DNA of 22,500 nt. Source: Symbiodinium natans (taxonomy: Eukaryota > Sar > Dinophyceae > Suessiales > Symbiodiniaceae). The notes beneath the pieces are model-generated. The model saw only the letters and a program-made list of their open reading frames with translations, was not told the origin of the DNA and searched no databases. The DNA is taken from positions 142,501 through 165,000 of the forward strand of contig CAJNDS010002576.1 in NCBI GenBank assembly GCA_905221605.1, written 5' to 3'. Within the stretch, counting starts at the first letter, position 1. Each line of letters begins with the position of its first letter. A program made the position numbers and the translations under genes. This document shows positions 6,651-14,065 of the stretch, piece after piece.

Positions 6651-6716
6651 GGTTTAGGGTTTAGGGTTTAGGGTTTAGGGTTTAGGGTTTAGGGTTTAGG
6701 GTTTAGGGTTTAGGGT
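6553..6716 (+). repeat. TTTAGGG array with central TTGAGGG block
   Basis: About seven TTTAGGG units, then six consecutive TTGAGGG units (6609-6650), then nine TTTAGGG units. The same sandwich occurs at 16480-16628. The right end is fused to the foldback element at 6717. Confidence 0.92.
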
Positions 6717-6802
6717 CCTTATACTAACAGTCCTTAGCAGGGATTGTAACACGGGGTACTAGAATTATTACGGAGGACTGCTAGTATAAGGGGGAACGTC
6801 CC
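6717..6802. mobile_element. foldback family A, left outer arm missing
   Basis: Inner arms CCTTATACTAACAGTCCT (6717-6734) and its complement at 6774-6791 match at 17 of 18 positions. The right outer arm GGGAACGTCCC continues to 6802, but the left outer arm is replaced by TTTAGGG repeat. The family is defined by the intact copy at 12892. The loop shares AGGGATT with that copy. Confidence 0.65.
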
Positions 6803-7165
6803 AAGTCAGTTCGCTAAACTATGGCTCCCTAAATAAGAGGGGCCGCCTGATCATAAGCCCAAGAAGGACCATGATTTAGAGGAATCACCTTTTTGGGACG
6901 CAAATGCCCCGGAAAGGTGAAAGGGTACCTACTCTACTTCTAGGTAGGGTCTAGCAGGACTTTGGGGTGGGGTGGGGGCGGGGGGTGTGGTGCGTTCAGG
7001 AGTTGAGGGGCTTTGGGAGCGGGGAAGGGTCAGGGGAAGTTCTTGCAAGCGCTGCGTGGCATTGTTTAGTCGTCATGGCATAGAATGACGGAGCCGCAGG
7101 GGTTTGGGGTTGAAGCCTTAGGGCTTAGAGGTTAGGGTCCTAAATCTTGGAAACTCCCTCAGCCC
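6803..7165. other. unique spacer
   Basis: This is mostly unique sequence without a convincing exon. TCACCTTT (6886-6893) and AAAGGTGA could form a hairpin with a 20-nt loop. G-rich runs lie at 6963-6985. The telomere-like GGGTTTGGGG near 7100 is isolated. Confidence 0.4.
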
Positions 7166-7169
7166 CCCC

Positions 7170-7232
7170 CAAATCGGCAAGGAGCTGATGCTGCAGGCTA
7201 CTGCACGATGCCAGCTTCTTGATGTACCGCTC
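7170..7232 (-). CDS. exon, helical/charged segment
   Basis: A TTTCCGCAG|G acceptor (CAG at 7233-7235) precedes ERYIKKLASCSSLQHQLLAD. Third positions are largely G or C. The opposite strand is also open, with lower third-position GC. The 3' edge near 7171 is uncertain. In the other minus frame the sequence just upstream reads AEVEFEALEHL, and that piece is what the triplicated sequence at 7253-7474 carries. The two frames compete; I prefer ERYIKK because of its acceptor. Confidence 0.5.
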
Positions 7233-7252
7233 CTGCGGAAAGATGCTCCAAA

Positions 7253-7474
7253 GCCTCAAATTCCACCTCAGCCCTGGGGTTTAGGGTTTAAGGTTTAGGG
7301 TTTAGGGTTTAGGGTTTTAGGATTTAGGGTTTAGGGTTTAGGGTTTAGGGTTTTGGGATTTAGGGCTAGCACCTCAACTTCCACCCAAGCCCTAGGGGTT
7401 AGGGAAATAGGGTTTCGGGTTTAGGGCTTGAGGATCTAGTGGGCACCTCAACTTCCACCTCATCCCTGGGGTTT
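7253..7474. repeat. three dispersed copies of a 26-bp unique sequence with telomeric inserts
   Basis: CCTCAAATTCCACCTCAGCC occurs at 7254, with near copies at 7372 and 7446. The stretches between copies are TTTAGGG array (7278-7365) and degenerate repeat (7396-7440). On the minus strand all three copies keep the same peptide pattern (RAEVEFEA, RAWVEVEV, RDEVEVEV), so they look like copies of coding sequence. Confidence 0.75.
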
Positions 7475-7517
7475 CGGGTGTGAGGACATAGGGTTCTGGG
7501 TTATAGGATCTAGTGGG

Positions 7518-8185
7518 TTGAGGGCCCCGAGTTCAAAGAACCCAGAACCAAACCACAAGAAGCCACACCAAACACCCACCCCCCCCCCCCCCCCCCAAAC
7601 AAGAAGTCTTGAAAGCATCGACACTCACCCCCCCCCCCTTCCGAAACAACGCCTAAACCCTAAAATTACAAAACGCGACGCGCCTCAACCCTATGACCTC
7701 CAAAACTTCAAGCCTTAAACATCAACACACTCAAACCCTCCCATAATTTATAACCCGGTATCCCTGAACAGCCCCAAACCCGAAACCTCCCCCAACAACC
7801 CCAAGGCCCCAAACCCGAACCCTCAAATCCTCAACAACTTCCCCAATCCCTAAACCCAAAACCCTAAACCCCCAAACCCCCAAACCCCCAAACCCCCAAA
7901 ACCCCAAGCCCGAAACCCTAAACCCCAAACCCCCCCGACCCTGGGTCAGAGACTCCAAAAACCCTTTGTGAATTAATGTCCCTTAATTTATACCCTTAAT
8001 TTATACTAGGAACCCTGGTATGATTTCAGGTACATTCCTTAATCAAGGGGCTTTGGAGTCTCTCCCTAACCCTTAGACCCTAAAACCTAAATCCTAAACC
8101 CCAGACCCCAGACCCCAAAACCCTAAACCCTGAACCCTGAACCCTGAACCCTGAACCCTAAACCCTAAACCCTAAACCCCAAACC
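7518..8185 (-). repeat. C-rich and CCCTAAA-like degenerate tract
   Basis: Poly-C runs (about 7577-7596 and 7628-7638), then CCCAAACC, CCCCAAA and CCCTAAACCC variants, with a CCCTGAA run at 8128-8157 and perfect CCCTAAA at 8158-8178. A short unique AT-rich piece near 7965-8050 repeats CCCTTAATTTATA. Open frames here are repeat translations. No exon is supported. Confidence 0.7.
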
Positions 8186-8274
8186 GCTCCGACCCTTGGC
8201 CTGCCTTGGCCTTGTCGTAATTGGACTTCTTCCTCGGCCCCCCACTGCGCAGGGCCTTGGCCCAGTCCTGGATC
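8186..8274 (-). CDS. basic exon
   Basis: A CCCAG|G acceptor at 8275-8276 precedes RIQDWAKALRSGGPRKKSNY followed by DKAKAGQGSER. The composition is Lys/Arg/Gly-rich, third positions are almost all G or C, and the opposite strand translates to an unnatural hydrophobic peptide. The exon ends at GAGCGG against a GGTTTGGGGTTTAGGG array. Possible nucleic-acid-binding linker; no domain recognised. Confidence 0.68.
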
Positions 8275-8482
8275 CTGGGAGACGTGTGGGGCTTAGGGGT
8301 TTAGGGGTTTCGGGGTTTGGGGTTTAGGGTTTGGGGCTTAGAGCTTAGGGTTTTGGGTTTAGGGTTGAACTAGGCACTTTGCTTCCCACCAAAGGAAGGA
8401 GTTTGATGGGTGGGGTAGGCACGGGCTCTAAGCCTAGTTGGGGTACTGTAGCACTCAAACCCCTTTGGCGGTGCGTTCTTGC

Positions 8483-8570
8483 CGTAGGCCCCCACTCCCC
8501 GTTCCCCGGCCGAGGGTCTTCTCGATGCAGGACATCATCACCTTGCCACAGCACGGGTTTCGCATCCCTA
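8483..8570 (-). CDS. exon with CCGK-type zinc-binding motif
   Basis: The minus strand reads RNPCCGKVMMSCIEKTLGRG. The C-C-G-K-x4-C spacing recalls the CCGK-x-x-C-x-x-C cores of short RING/MYND-like modules in alveolate and stramenopile proteins, but only three cysteines fall in the exon. A second minus frame is open for longer (GDDVLHREDPRPGNGEWGPT), so the frame is not certain. Telomeric arrays lie on both sides. Confidence 0.35.
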
Positions 8571-8701
8571 AAGCCTAAACCCTAAACCCTAAACCCTAAC
8601 ATCCAAAGGACCCTACACCTATTCCCGCCCCTTGCAAGCACCACAAGCACATGTTCAAACAATTCCCTTGGAGGTCTGTATACTTACAAGTACACACACT
8701 G

Positions 8702-8726
8702 ACACACACACACACACACACACACA
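8702..8726. repeat. CA microsatellite
   Basis: Twelve CA units lie immediately 3' (minus sense) of the exon at 8729. In minus sense the run is (GT)n and could supply the splice donor itself. Confidence 0.9.
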
Positions 8727-8728
8727 AA

Positions 8729-8878
8729 TTTACAAGGAGACTGTAGCCTCCTCGCCTCGTGATCTTCGAGCTTCCCCAGGAGGCCATCGTTGAATTGCCC
8801 GTAGCAAGGCTGCGGCGGGTTTGTCAGGGCCTCGTACTCCACCTGATTTTGAGGGGGGCCTGTCTTGTCTCTGCCGTT
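8729..8878 (-). CDS. well-supported exon, hydrophilic, unknown protein
   Basis: A GATGTTGCAG| acceptor (AG at 8879-8880) precedes NGRDKTGPPQNQVEYEALTN, then PPQPCYGQFNDGLLGKLEDH and EARRLQSPC. About 150 nt, open in one minus frame, with charged and Pro/Gln-rich composition. The 3' edge either uses AGG|CTACAG or runs to the first GT of the microsatellite. Upstream (minus sense), after 18 nt, lies a 300-bp TTTAGGGC array that would fill the intron. Confidence 0.7.
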
Positions 8879-8896
8879 CTGCAACATCGGCGAGGG

Positions 8897-9206
8897 CTTT
8901 AGGGCTTTAGGGCTTTAGGGCTTTAGGGCTTTAGGGCTTTAGGGCTTTAGGGCTTTAGGGCTTTAGGGCTTTAGGGCTTTAGGGCTTTAGGGCTTTAGGG
9001 CTTTAGGGCTTTAGGGGGCTTTAGGCTTTAGGGCTTTAGGGCTTCTTAGGCTTTAGGCTTTTAGGGCTTTAGGGCTTTAGGGCTTTAGGGCTTTTTAGGG
9101 CTTTAGGGCTTTAGGGCTTTAGGGCTTTAGGGCTTTAGGGCTTTAGGGCTTTAGGGCTTTAGGGCTTTAGGGCTTTAGGGCTTTAGGGCTTTAGGGCTTT
9201 GGCCTT
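8897..9206 (+). repeat. homogeneous TTTAGGGC octamer array
   Basis: About 38 units of the 8-base variant TTTAGGGC. Four irregularities (around 9012-9022, 9040-9050, 9055-9062 and 9090-9096) are single-unit contractions or T-run expansions. This is an expanded variant of the telomeric heptamer, with no perfect TTTAGGG unit inside. Confidence 0.95.
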
Positions 9207-9261
9207 AGGGCTTGGGGCCTGGGGTTGAAATGTACGCAGCTTCCTTGTCTGGGTGACCCAC

Positions 9262-9340
9262 CTGAGCGTTGAGAAGGAAGCCCTTCGCAGCGGCCTCTTC
9301 TGTTCTGCAGGTGTCGTGCTGGGTCTGGAGTTTGTCCTGG
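9262..9340 (-). CDS. exon with canonical splice ends
   Basis: TTTCAG| (AG at 9341-9342) precedes 79 nt reading SQDKLQTQHDTCRTEEAAAK followed by GFLLNAQ, ending at CAG|GTGGGT (donor at 9260-9261). Polar, helix-prone composition. The plus strand is open as well (THLSVEKEALRSGLFCSAGV), but the paired AG and GT on the minus strand and its better third-position GC decide the strand. It lies between the exons at 9658 and 8729. Confidence 0.65.
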
Positions 9341-9657
9341 CTGAAACCCACCAGCAAGGCCCGAGGGGGGTTTCGGGGTTTGGGGTTGAGGGCTTAGGTT
9401 TGATGAGTTTAGGGTGTAAGGCGGGGTTTAGGATTTAAGGTTTAGGGTTATAGGCAGGGTTGCAAGTGTAGCTCATGACCAGTTCTATCCTACTTACAAG
9501 GCAAACCAACACTTCCCATAACCTTCTCCCTTCTGCCCTCAAGAACCAAAAAAACCTAAACCTAAACCCTAAACCCTGAACCCTCAACCCTCAACCCTCA
9601 ACCCTAAACCCTAAACCCGAAACCCTAAACCCGAAACCCTAAACCCTAAACCCTAAA

Positions 9658-9762
9658 CCCTTCCTTGGCACTCTGCTGCTTCGTGGTGGCGGGGGCCGTG
9701 CAGCTCGTTATGGCACCGTAGAGCTCATTGAGCTGATGGATGGCCAGCTGGTGCTCCGACTC
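9658..9762 (-). CDS. coiled-coil-like exon
   Basis: The minus strand reads ESEHQLAIHQLNELYGAITS followed by CTAPATTKQQSAKE. CCTGAG| near 9760 is the likely acceptor. The first half has Leu/Ile at heptad-like spacing. It ends directly against a GGGTTTAGGG array. Third-position GC is about 80 percent, against about 55 percent for the open plus frame. Confidence 0.6.
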
Positions 9763-9779
9763 AGGGGCAAGTCTCGGGT

Positions 9780-9850
9780 TTAGGGTTTCGGGTTTAAGGT
9801 TTAGAGTTTCGGGTTTAGGGTTTGGGGTTTGGGGTTTAGGGTTTCAGAAC
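9780..9850 (+). repeat. TTTAGGG/TTTCGGG array
   Basis: G-strand units with alternating TTTCGGG and TTTGGGG variants. A C-strand array (9903-9943) faces it across 50 bp of unique sequence. Confidence 0.85.
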
Positions 9851-9991
9851 CCAGGAGCTCCTAAACCCGAAAGCTCCCAATTACGACAACCACTGAACCC
9901 TGAACCCTAAACCCTAAACCCCAAACCCTAAACCCCAAACCCTTAACCTTCTGATTCCCAAAGTGAATCCTAAGCCCTAAAGTACCTAAAA

Positions 9992-9994
<3 letters not shown>

Positions 9995-10026
<32 letters not shown>
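9995..10026. repeat. CA microsatellite, left border of unique block
   Basis: Sixteen CA units. A second CA run in the same orientation bounds the far side of the block at 10963-10988. Confidence 0.9.
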
Positions 10027-10029
<3 letters not shown>

Positions 10030-10962
10030 GACTTGTCTGGAACTGATGAGACGGACACTCGACTGGACAACATCAAGCATCACAGAACCCTCAAAAGCAT
10101 CTTGCAACTTTCACGCTGGCCTTGACTGAATCAACGCACGAAAGTCGGCTCACCTGTGATGGAAGTCCGTCAATGGACCCAACAACTTTTTGCTGCGCAG
10201 CCTCTTCGGTAACTTGGGCTGATGTGTATGACACTCCGCTTGTGCACAGCTGTGGGCCGAGGCAAAAGCACTGGCCTCGAAAGTGACATGGTCCGGGAAC
10301 TTGCAAAGATTCTGAAGTCGAAACTCCTGACTGACCGGATTGCTGCAGGCACAACACACACAGACACTTCCTTGCTCGATGTCTCGAGCTGCATTTGTCG
10401 CGGCAATCTGTCAATTGCTTTCCAACAGATGGCTCATTCGGAATTGCACAGCGAGGATGTTCAATAGATTCAACAATGCAAAGCATACACGATGGATGAT
10501 GTCACAAATCTGTATTGAGCAGGTACACCGGAGCGGCCAACTCCGGCTTCCCACATCACTGGTAGCTTCGTTGGACGCAGTCCCAGTGATGTGCTGCGTC
10601 CCCCCGCATGAAGTTGAGAAAGGGCGTGACCCCAATCCTGCATGTACAGCAGGTTGCACACACACACACACATATGCGCCGTGGGGCGACGCACCAAAGC
10701 AGGCGCTGAACCGGCTGCAAGAAAGACATGAATTACTCGGGAACATCGTTCGCGCTCCACATACGCCTCCTACAGGCGGAAAAATCATATCGGGAACCAC
10801 TATGCAGCACGACAGCGGGCCTCCGCGGCAGGCGTCCTTGGCCATGTCGCTGCGACATCCAAGTTTTATACTGACACAGGCGACATGCGTGCTCGCAGTA
10901 ATGCCACCAAAGCCTCCTACAGGCGGAAAACAATCATCCATTTCGGGAACCACGATGTATCA
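10027..10962. other. 0.95-kb block free of telomeric repeat between CA microsatellites
   Basis: This is the longest stretch in the window with no TTTAGGG-like sequence. It has lower GC than the exon islands and supports long open frames on both strands: plus 10340-11050 (236 codons) and minus 10411-10953 (180 codons), which overlap, so at most one is coding. Neither contains a domain I recognise. Besides the exon at 10154 it holds an internal duplication, GCCTCCTACAGGCGGAAAA at 10765-10783 and 10912-10930, each followed by a degraded TCGGGAACCAC. A third short CA run lies at 10655-10671. It may be an old insertion into a CA tract or simply an intron fragment. Confidence 0.4.
10154..10342 (-). 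CDS. 189-nt exon with canonical splice ends
   Basis: TGCCTGCAG| (CAG at 10343-10345) precedes NPVSQEFRLQNLCKFPDHVT, then FEASAFASAHSCAQAECHTH and QPKLPKRLRSKKLLGPLTDF, ending CACAG|GTGAGC with the donor GT at 10152-10153. The exon starts and ends in the same phase (2-2), so skipping it would keep frame. It has four cysteines and five histidines, the latter including the terminal HH, and a basic patch KLPKRLRSKK. The Cys/His content could bind metal, but no named finger spacing fits. Codon use is less GC-biased than in the other exons. Confidence 0.58.
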
Positions 10963-11049
10963 CAACACACACACACACACACACACACCAAGCAAGACCT
11001 TGGTGCTCTCAGTCACGCTTAGGGCTCTGCCGTGTCCATCAGGAGTTTA

Positions 11050-11170
11050 GGTTGGGCTTAGGGCTGATAGGGTTTTAGGGTTTAGGGCTTAGGGCTGAGG
11101 GTTTAGGGCTGATAGGGTTTGCGGTTTAGGGTTTAGGCCTTCAGTTTAAGGTTTCGGGCTGAGAGGTTTA
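11050..11170 (+). repeat. degenerate TTTAGGG/GCTTAGGG/GCTGATAGGG array
   Basis: G-strand units with longer GGGCTGATAGGG and GGGCTGAGGG variants, between the CA-bounded block and the exon at 11172. Confidence 0.8.
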
Positions 11171-11171
11171 G

Positions 11172-11259
11172 GTTTCAGCCTCCGTGTCTTTCTTGATCGT
11201 CTCCATCTGCTCTCGGATCCCATTCAGGGCACTGGAAGTGGGGATGTCCAGGGCGGTGC
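11172..11259 (-). CDS. coiled-coil-like exon
   Basis: A GCGTAG|G acceptor (AG at 11260-11261) precedes TALDIPTSSALNGIREQMET followed by IKKDTEAE. The second half is a clear amphipathic helix (IREQMETIKKDTEAE). The antisense frame is hydrophobic and unnatural. The 3' edge is lost in GGTTTAGG repeat near 11172. It could belong to the same gene as the exons at 9658 and 12303. Confidence 0.65.
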
Positions 11260-11309
11260 CTACGCGTTGCCGTGGGCTTCGGGTTTGGGGCAGTTGGGGT
11301 CTAAGGCGG

Positions 11310-11313
11310 GGGT

Positions 11314-11359
<46 letters not shown>

Positions 11360-11385
11360 GGTTTAGGGTTTAGGGTTGAGGGTTC
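11310..11385 (+). repeat. TTGAGGG block ending in TTTAGGG
   Basis: Eight TTGAGGG units followed by two TTTAGGG and one TTGAGGG. Confidence 0.9.
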
Positions 11386-11389
11386 TCTT

Positions 11390-11450
11390 CCGAGCATTTG
11401 AAAGTTCTAGGTTGTTCAACTTGGGATTACCGGCCATCGGCTAGCAAGTA
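11390..11450 (-). CDS. possible short exon or N-terminus
   Basis: The minus strand reads MAGNPKLNNLELSNARKR from an ATG near 11437, between two telomeric arrays. It is short, without firm splice edges. Confidence 0.3.
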
Positions 11451-11456
11451 AGCGGT

Positions 11457-11546
11457 AAAACCCTAAACCCTAAACCCTAAACCCTAAACCCTAAACCCTA
11501 AACCCTAAACCCTAAACCCTAAACCCTAAACCCAAACCCTAAACCT
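11457..11546 (-). repeat. CCCTAAA array, nearly perfect
   Basis: About twelve perfect C-strand units with a single CCCAAA contraction. The G-strand TTGAGGG block lies 70 bp to its left in the opposite orientation. The stretch 11547-11835 is unique or G-rich and I find no convincing exon in it; a minus-strand RSQRQTLQLPQEG near 11550-11590 is possible. Confidence 0.9.
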
Positions 11547-11869
11547 TCTTGGGGTAGCTGAAGGGTTTGACGCTGGGACCTCACACCCCACTTCCAACAG
11601 GGTGCATCCGAAAAATTAAGGGTGCCGATTCTTTTTGGAGGGGGGGGGGGGGGGTTCTATCATCAGTAATGCGGGTTATAGTGTTTCTAAAATGAGCAAC
11701 AAGGGTTGTAGAGTACACCCAAGTATAGCTTCGGCTCAGGACTGCCCGGCACCCGCAAAACCCGAATCCTACTTGGAGGTGCGGTTTGGGGTTTTTGTGC
11801 TTGAAGCTTTTTGTTTCGGGTCGAGGGTTTCGATTTAGGGCTTAGGGTTTAGGGTTTAGGGTTTAGTCG

Positions 11870-11951
11870 AAATCACTGTCCCCCGGGCTACGCATCCTAA
11901 CGTAAGAGCAGCTGGCATCACCTGCAGACCAGCCTCAACTTGAACTTCACC
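11870..11951 (-). CDS. exon-like island
   Basis: The minus strand reads GEVQVEAGLQVMPAALTLGC followed by VARGTVIS, open and natural in composition with alternating beta-like hydrophobics. No good splice edges are seen. TTTAGGG and CCCTAAA arrays lie at 11834-11864 and 11982-12018. Confidence 0.4.
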
Positions 11952-12148
11952 GGAAACCCCCTTGGACCCTCAATAACCCCAAACCCTAAACCCTAAACCC
12001 TAAACCCTGAACCCTGAATCCTAAAGTCCCTAGGAACAACGCCTAAAACCCAAAACCAACAACCCGAAACCCGAAAATGGCCCACATCCCACAAACCTTA
12101 AATCCCAAAACGCAACCAAACCAAACCCTAACCCCCCCTCAAAAAAGA

Positions 12149-12255
12149 AAAACAAATAACAAATAACAAATAACAAATAACAAATAACAAATAACAAATA
12201 ACAAAATACAAAAATAAATATTACAAGAATAACAAGAAGAAGAAGAAGAAGGACA
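12149..12255. repeat. AACAAAT heptamer and AAG microsatellites
   Basis: Seven to eight AACAAAT units, then AAAATA-rich sequence and (AAG)n at 12234-12252. The minus-strand open frame here translates the repeat. The unit length of seven equals that of the telomere, but the sequence is unrelated. Confidence 0.9.
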
Positions 12256-12302
12256 CTAATAATCATCTTGATAAGAATCATTTAATAAATTCATAAAAAC
12301 AC

Positions 12303-12392
12303 CTCAGGCCTTGCTGGCTGCGTGCGGCGGCCATCTGCTGGAGGCCCTCCGTCAGCTTGGAGAGGCTCGCTGGGCTGTGAGACTGCGAGAGC
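12303..12392 (-). CDS. exon, Ser/Gln-rich helix
   Basis: A CTCTGAG|G acceptor (AG at 12393-12394) precedes LSQSHSPASLSKLTEGLQQM followed by AAARSQQGL, ending at CTGAG|GTGTTT (donor at 12301-12302). Ninety nucleotides, strong third-position GC, helix-prone second half. Confidence 0.65.
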
Positions 12393-12511
12393 CTCAGAGT
12401 GGGTTTTGACTGGACCATAGGGTTTAGGGTTTAGGGTTTATGGGTATTGCGTTTAGGGTTTAGGGTTTGGGCTTAGGGATTATGTAGGAGGGTGGGCGCC
12501 TGCAATCCGAC

Positions 12512-12574
12512 TCAGAACTGGCTATAGCTACCCGCGGACCGGTTTTCAGTGTCGAGGGCTCTGGCGCACGATGC
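12512..12574 (-). CDS. possible exon
   Basis: TTTCTAG|G (AG at 12575-12576) is a good acceptor and is followed by ASCARALDTENRSAGSYSQF, then a stop. AACCG|GTCCGC could be the donor. Short and unrecognised. Confidence 0.35.
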   Translation of the reverse strand, partial: ASCARALDTENRSAGSYSQF

Positions 12575-12619
12575 CTAGAAAGATCACGGACACATGCATG
12601 AAAGAAAGCTCAGGTAGCC

Positions 12620-12800
12620 ATGTTGGAAGGTTTAAGGTTTAGGGTTTAGGGTTTCGGGGTTTACGGGTTTAAGGGGTTTGGGGGTTTAGGGGTTTGGGGG
12701 TTTACGGGTTTAGGGATTTAGGGGTTTAGAGGTTTAGGGGTTAGGCTTAAGGCTTAGCCTTTAGGGTTTTTGGTTTAGGGTTTACGCGTTCAGGCTTTGC
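12620..12800 (+). repeat. TTTAGGGG-type degenerate array
   Basis: Octamer TTTAGGGG, TTTACGGG and TTTGGGGG variants intermixed with heptamers. Much more diverged than the array at 4028. Confidence 0.85.
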
Positions 12801-12891
12801 TACGCGTCCTTTGTCAACAAAGACCCTGAGCCATTCCATCCGACACTTGAAGCCTTAAACCCTCCTAAGCTCCCTGCAAAGAAAGAAACTT
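12793..12891 (+). CDS. plus-strand exon-like island
   Basis: The plus strand reads FRLCYASFVNKDPEPFHPTL followed by EALNPPKLPAKKETWDVP and remains open into the foldback at 12892. The minus strand has stops in its best frame. This is the clearest plus-strand candidate in the window. No splice sites are certain and no domain is recognised. Confidence 0.42.
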
Positions 12892-12966
12892 GGGATGTTC
12901 CTCCTTATGCTAACAGTCCTCAATAGGGATTATGGTAAGGACTGTTAGGATAAGGCGGAGCACCCC
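12892..12966. mobile_element. foldback family A, intact copy, 75 bp
   Basis: Arms of 29 nt at 12892-12920 (starting GGGATGTTCCTCCTTATGCT) and 12938-12966 are inverted repeats with four mismatches, around a 17-nt loop. The inner arm TAACAGTCCT recurs in the copies at 6717 and, as TAACAGCCCT, at 5494. No coding capacity. A transcript would form a long hairpin. Confidence 0.7.
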
Positions 12967-13039
12967 AAAAAGAAACCCTGAAATCCCAAAAAGCCTGCTT
13001 GAACTTCCCAGCATTCAAACAACCCCAATCGGGTGTCGG

Positions 13040-13160
13040 GTCGAGGGTTGTTTGTGAGGGTTGAGGTTTAGCCGACCTGTTGCTAGGGTTTAGGGCTTAG
13101 GGTTCAGCCGCCTTTTCTTCGTGCAGGTTTCAGATCTTGACGGAGTGACCGCCTCAACCC
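13040..13160. other. possible exon, strand unresolved
   Basis: On the plus strand TTCTTCGTGCAG| is a good polypyrimidine-AG acceptor followed by VSDLDGVTASTPN. On the minus strand the same bases read EAVTPSRSETCTKKRRLN. Neither can be preferred. Confidence 0.25.
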
Positions 13161-13179
13161 CGAACCCTAAGCACCTAAA

Positions 13180-13458
13180 CCCTCAAACCCCCCGACAATG
13201 CCCGAACAGCACAGCCCGAAACCCCAAAACACTAAACCCTCAAAAACCCTAAACCGCAAACCCCAAACCCCAAATCCTAAACCCCAAACCCTGAAGCCAA
13301 ACCCTAAACCCTACACCCCAAACCCCAAACCCTAAACCTCAAATCCTAAACCCCAAACCCTAAACCCCAAACCTCGAACCCTACACGCCAAACCCTAAAC
13401 CCTAAACCCCAAATCCTAAACCCCAAACCCCGAACCCTACACCCCAAACCCTAAACCC
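13180..13458 (-). repeat. CCCTAAA/CCCCAAA/CCCTACA array with higher-order pattern
   Basis: C-strand units in a recurring order of roughly CCCCAAATCCTAAACCCCAAACCCTGAACCCTACA, repeated three or more times, so the array has a secondary period of about 60 bp made of distinguishable telomeric variants. Confidence 0.8.
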
Positions 13459-13469
13459 GCTGTTTCAGC

Positions 13470-13529
13470 CCAGGAGCTGCTGTGTCAGCTGCCAGGTCTG
13501 CAGGAAGGATATTGGAACCTCCTCAAGGT
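13470..13529 (-). CDS. 60-nt exon
   Basis: An ACGCAG| acceptor (CAG at 13530-13532) precedes LEEVPISFLQTWQLTQQLLG, ending at CTGG|GCTGAA, a GC donor. Gln/Leu-rich helix. The plus strand is also open (AQELLCQLPGLQEGYWNLLK) with AAG|GTCTGC as possible donor, so the strand is only moderately secure. Confidence 0.45.
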
Positions 13530-13536
13530 CTGCGTT

Positions 13537-13675
13537 TTTAGGGTTTAGGGTTTAGGGCTTGGGTTTAGGGTTTGGGGGTTTGGGGCTTAGGGTTTAGGGT
13601 TTGGGGTTTAGGGTTTGGGGTTTAGGGCTTAGGGTTTAGGGTTTGGGGTTTAGTGCTTAGGGTTTAGGGCTTGGG
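13537..13675 (+). repeat. TTTAGGG/TTTGGGG/CTTAGGG array
   Basis: G-strand array with regular alternation of TTTAGGG, TTTGGGG and CTTAGGG. Confidence 0.85.
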
Positions 13676-13865
13676 CTTGCAGAGCGTTGTGGGCTTTGCT
13701 TGGGAGGGGGTTCGGGGTTTAGGCTTGTTGCGGGGTTGCTTCGGAGGTTTGTTGCGAGGGCAAGGGGTGCTGATGTCGGAGGAGTGCGGGGCGGATCTCA
13801 TCCGACGACCCTAAACCCCAAACCCTAAGCCCGAACATTTGATGGGTGGATAAAGCTTGGCTGGT
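13676..13865. other. unique island, possible exon
   Basis: The minus strand reads SSDEIRPALLRHQHPLPSQQ followed by TSEATPQQA around 13730-13808. The plus strand gives VLMSEECGADLIRRP over part of it. Unresolved. Confidence 0.28.
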
Positions 13866-14065
13866 GAGGAGTTCGGGCTTGGCAGGCCCTGAACCCTAAA
13901 CCCTAAACCCTAAACTCTAAACCCTAAACCCTAAACCCTAAACCGTCTTCGCAACGAGCGTGGATTGATAACGATTTCAAATCACTGCGGGCTTGGGCTT
14001 CGGACTTACGAAATACCACACACCAAAAGGATACTGTCTTCATGTACTGTCATCTGCTTGGAAAA

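Noticed and set aside
7731-7958. 75-codon minus-strand frame
   Set aside because: The peptide consists of GLGFRVSGL and GFGGLGVWGF motifs, direct translation of CCCTAAA/CCCCAAA variants.
12030-12281. 83-codon minus-strand hydrophobic protein
   Set aside because: It translates the AACAAAT and AAG microsatellites plus telomere-like sequence; the apparent membrane helix is a repeat artefact.
12612-12630. Dinoflagellate spliced-leader relic (GGTAGCCATGTTGG resembles the conserved core GTAGCCATTTTGG)
   Set aside because: Only the core matches, with a mismatch, and the bases on both sides do not fit the leader; likely chance.
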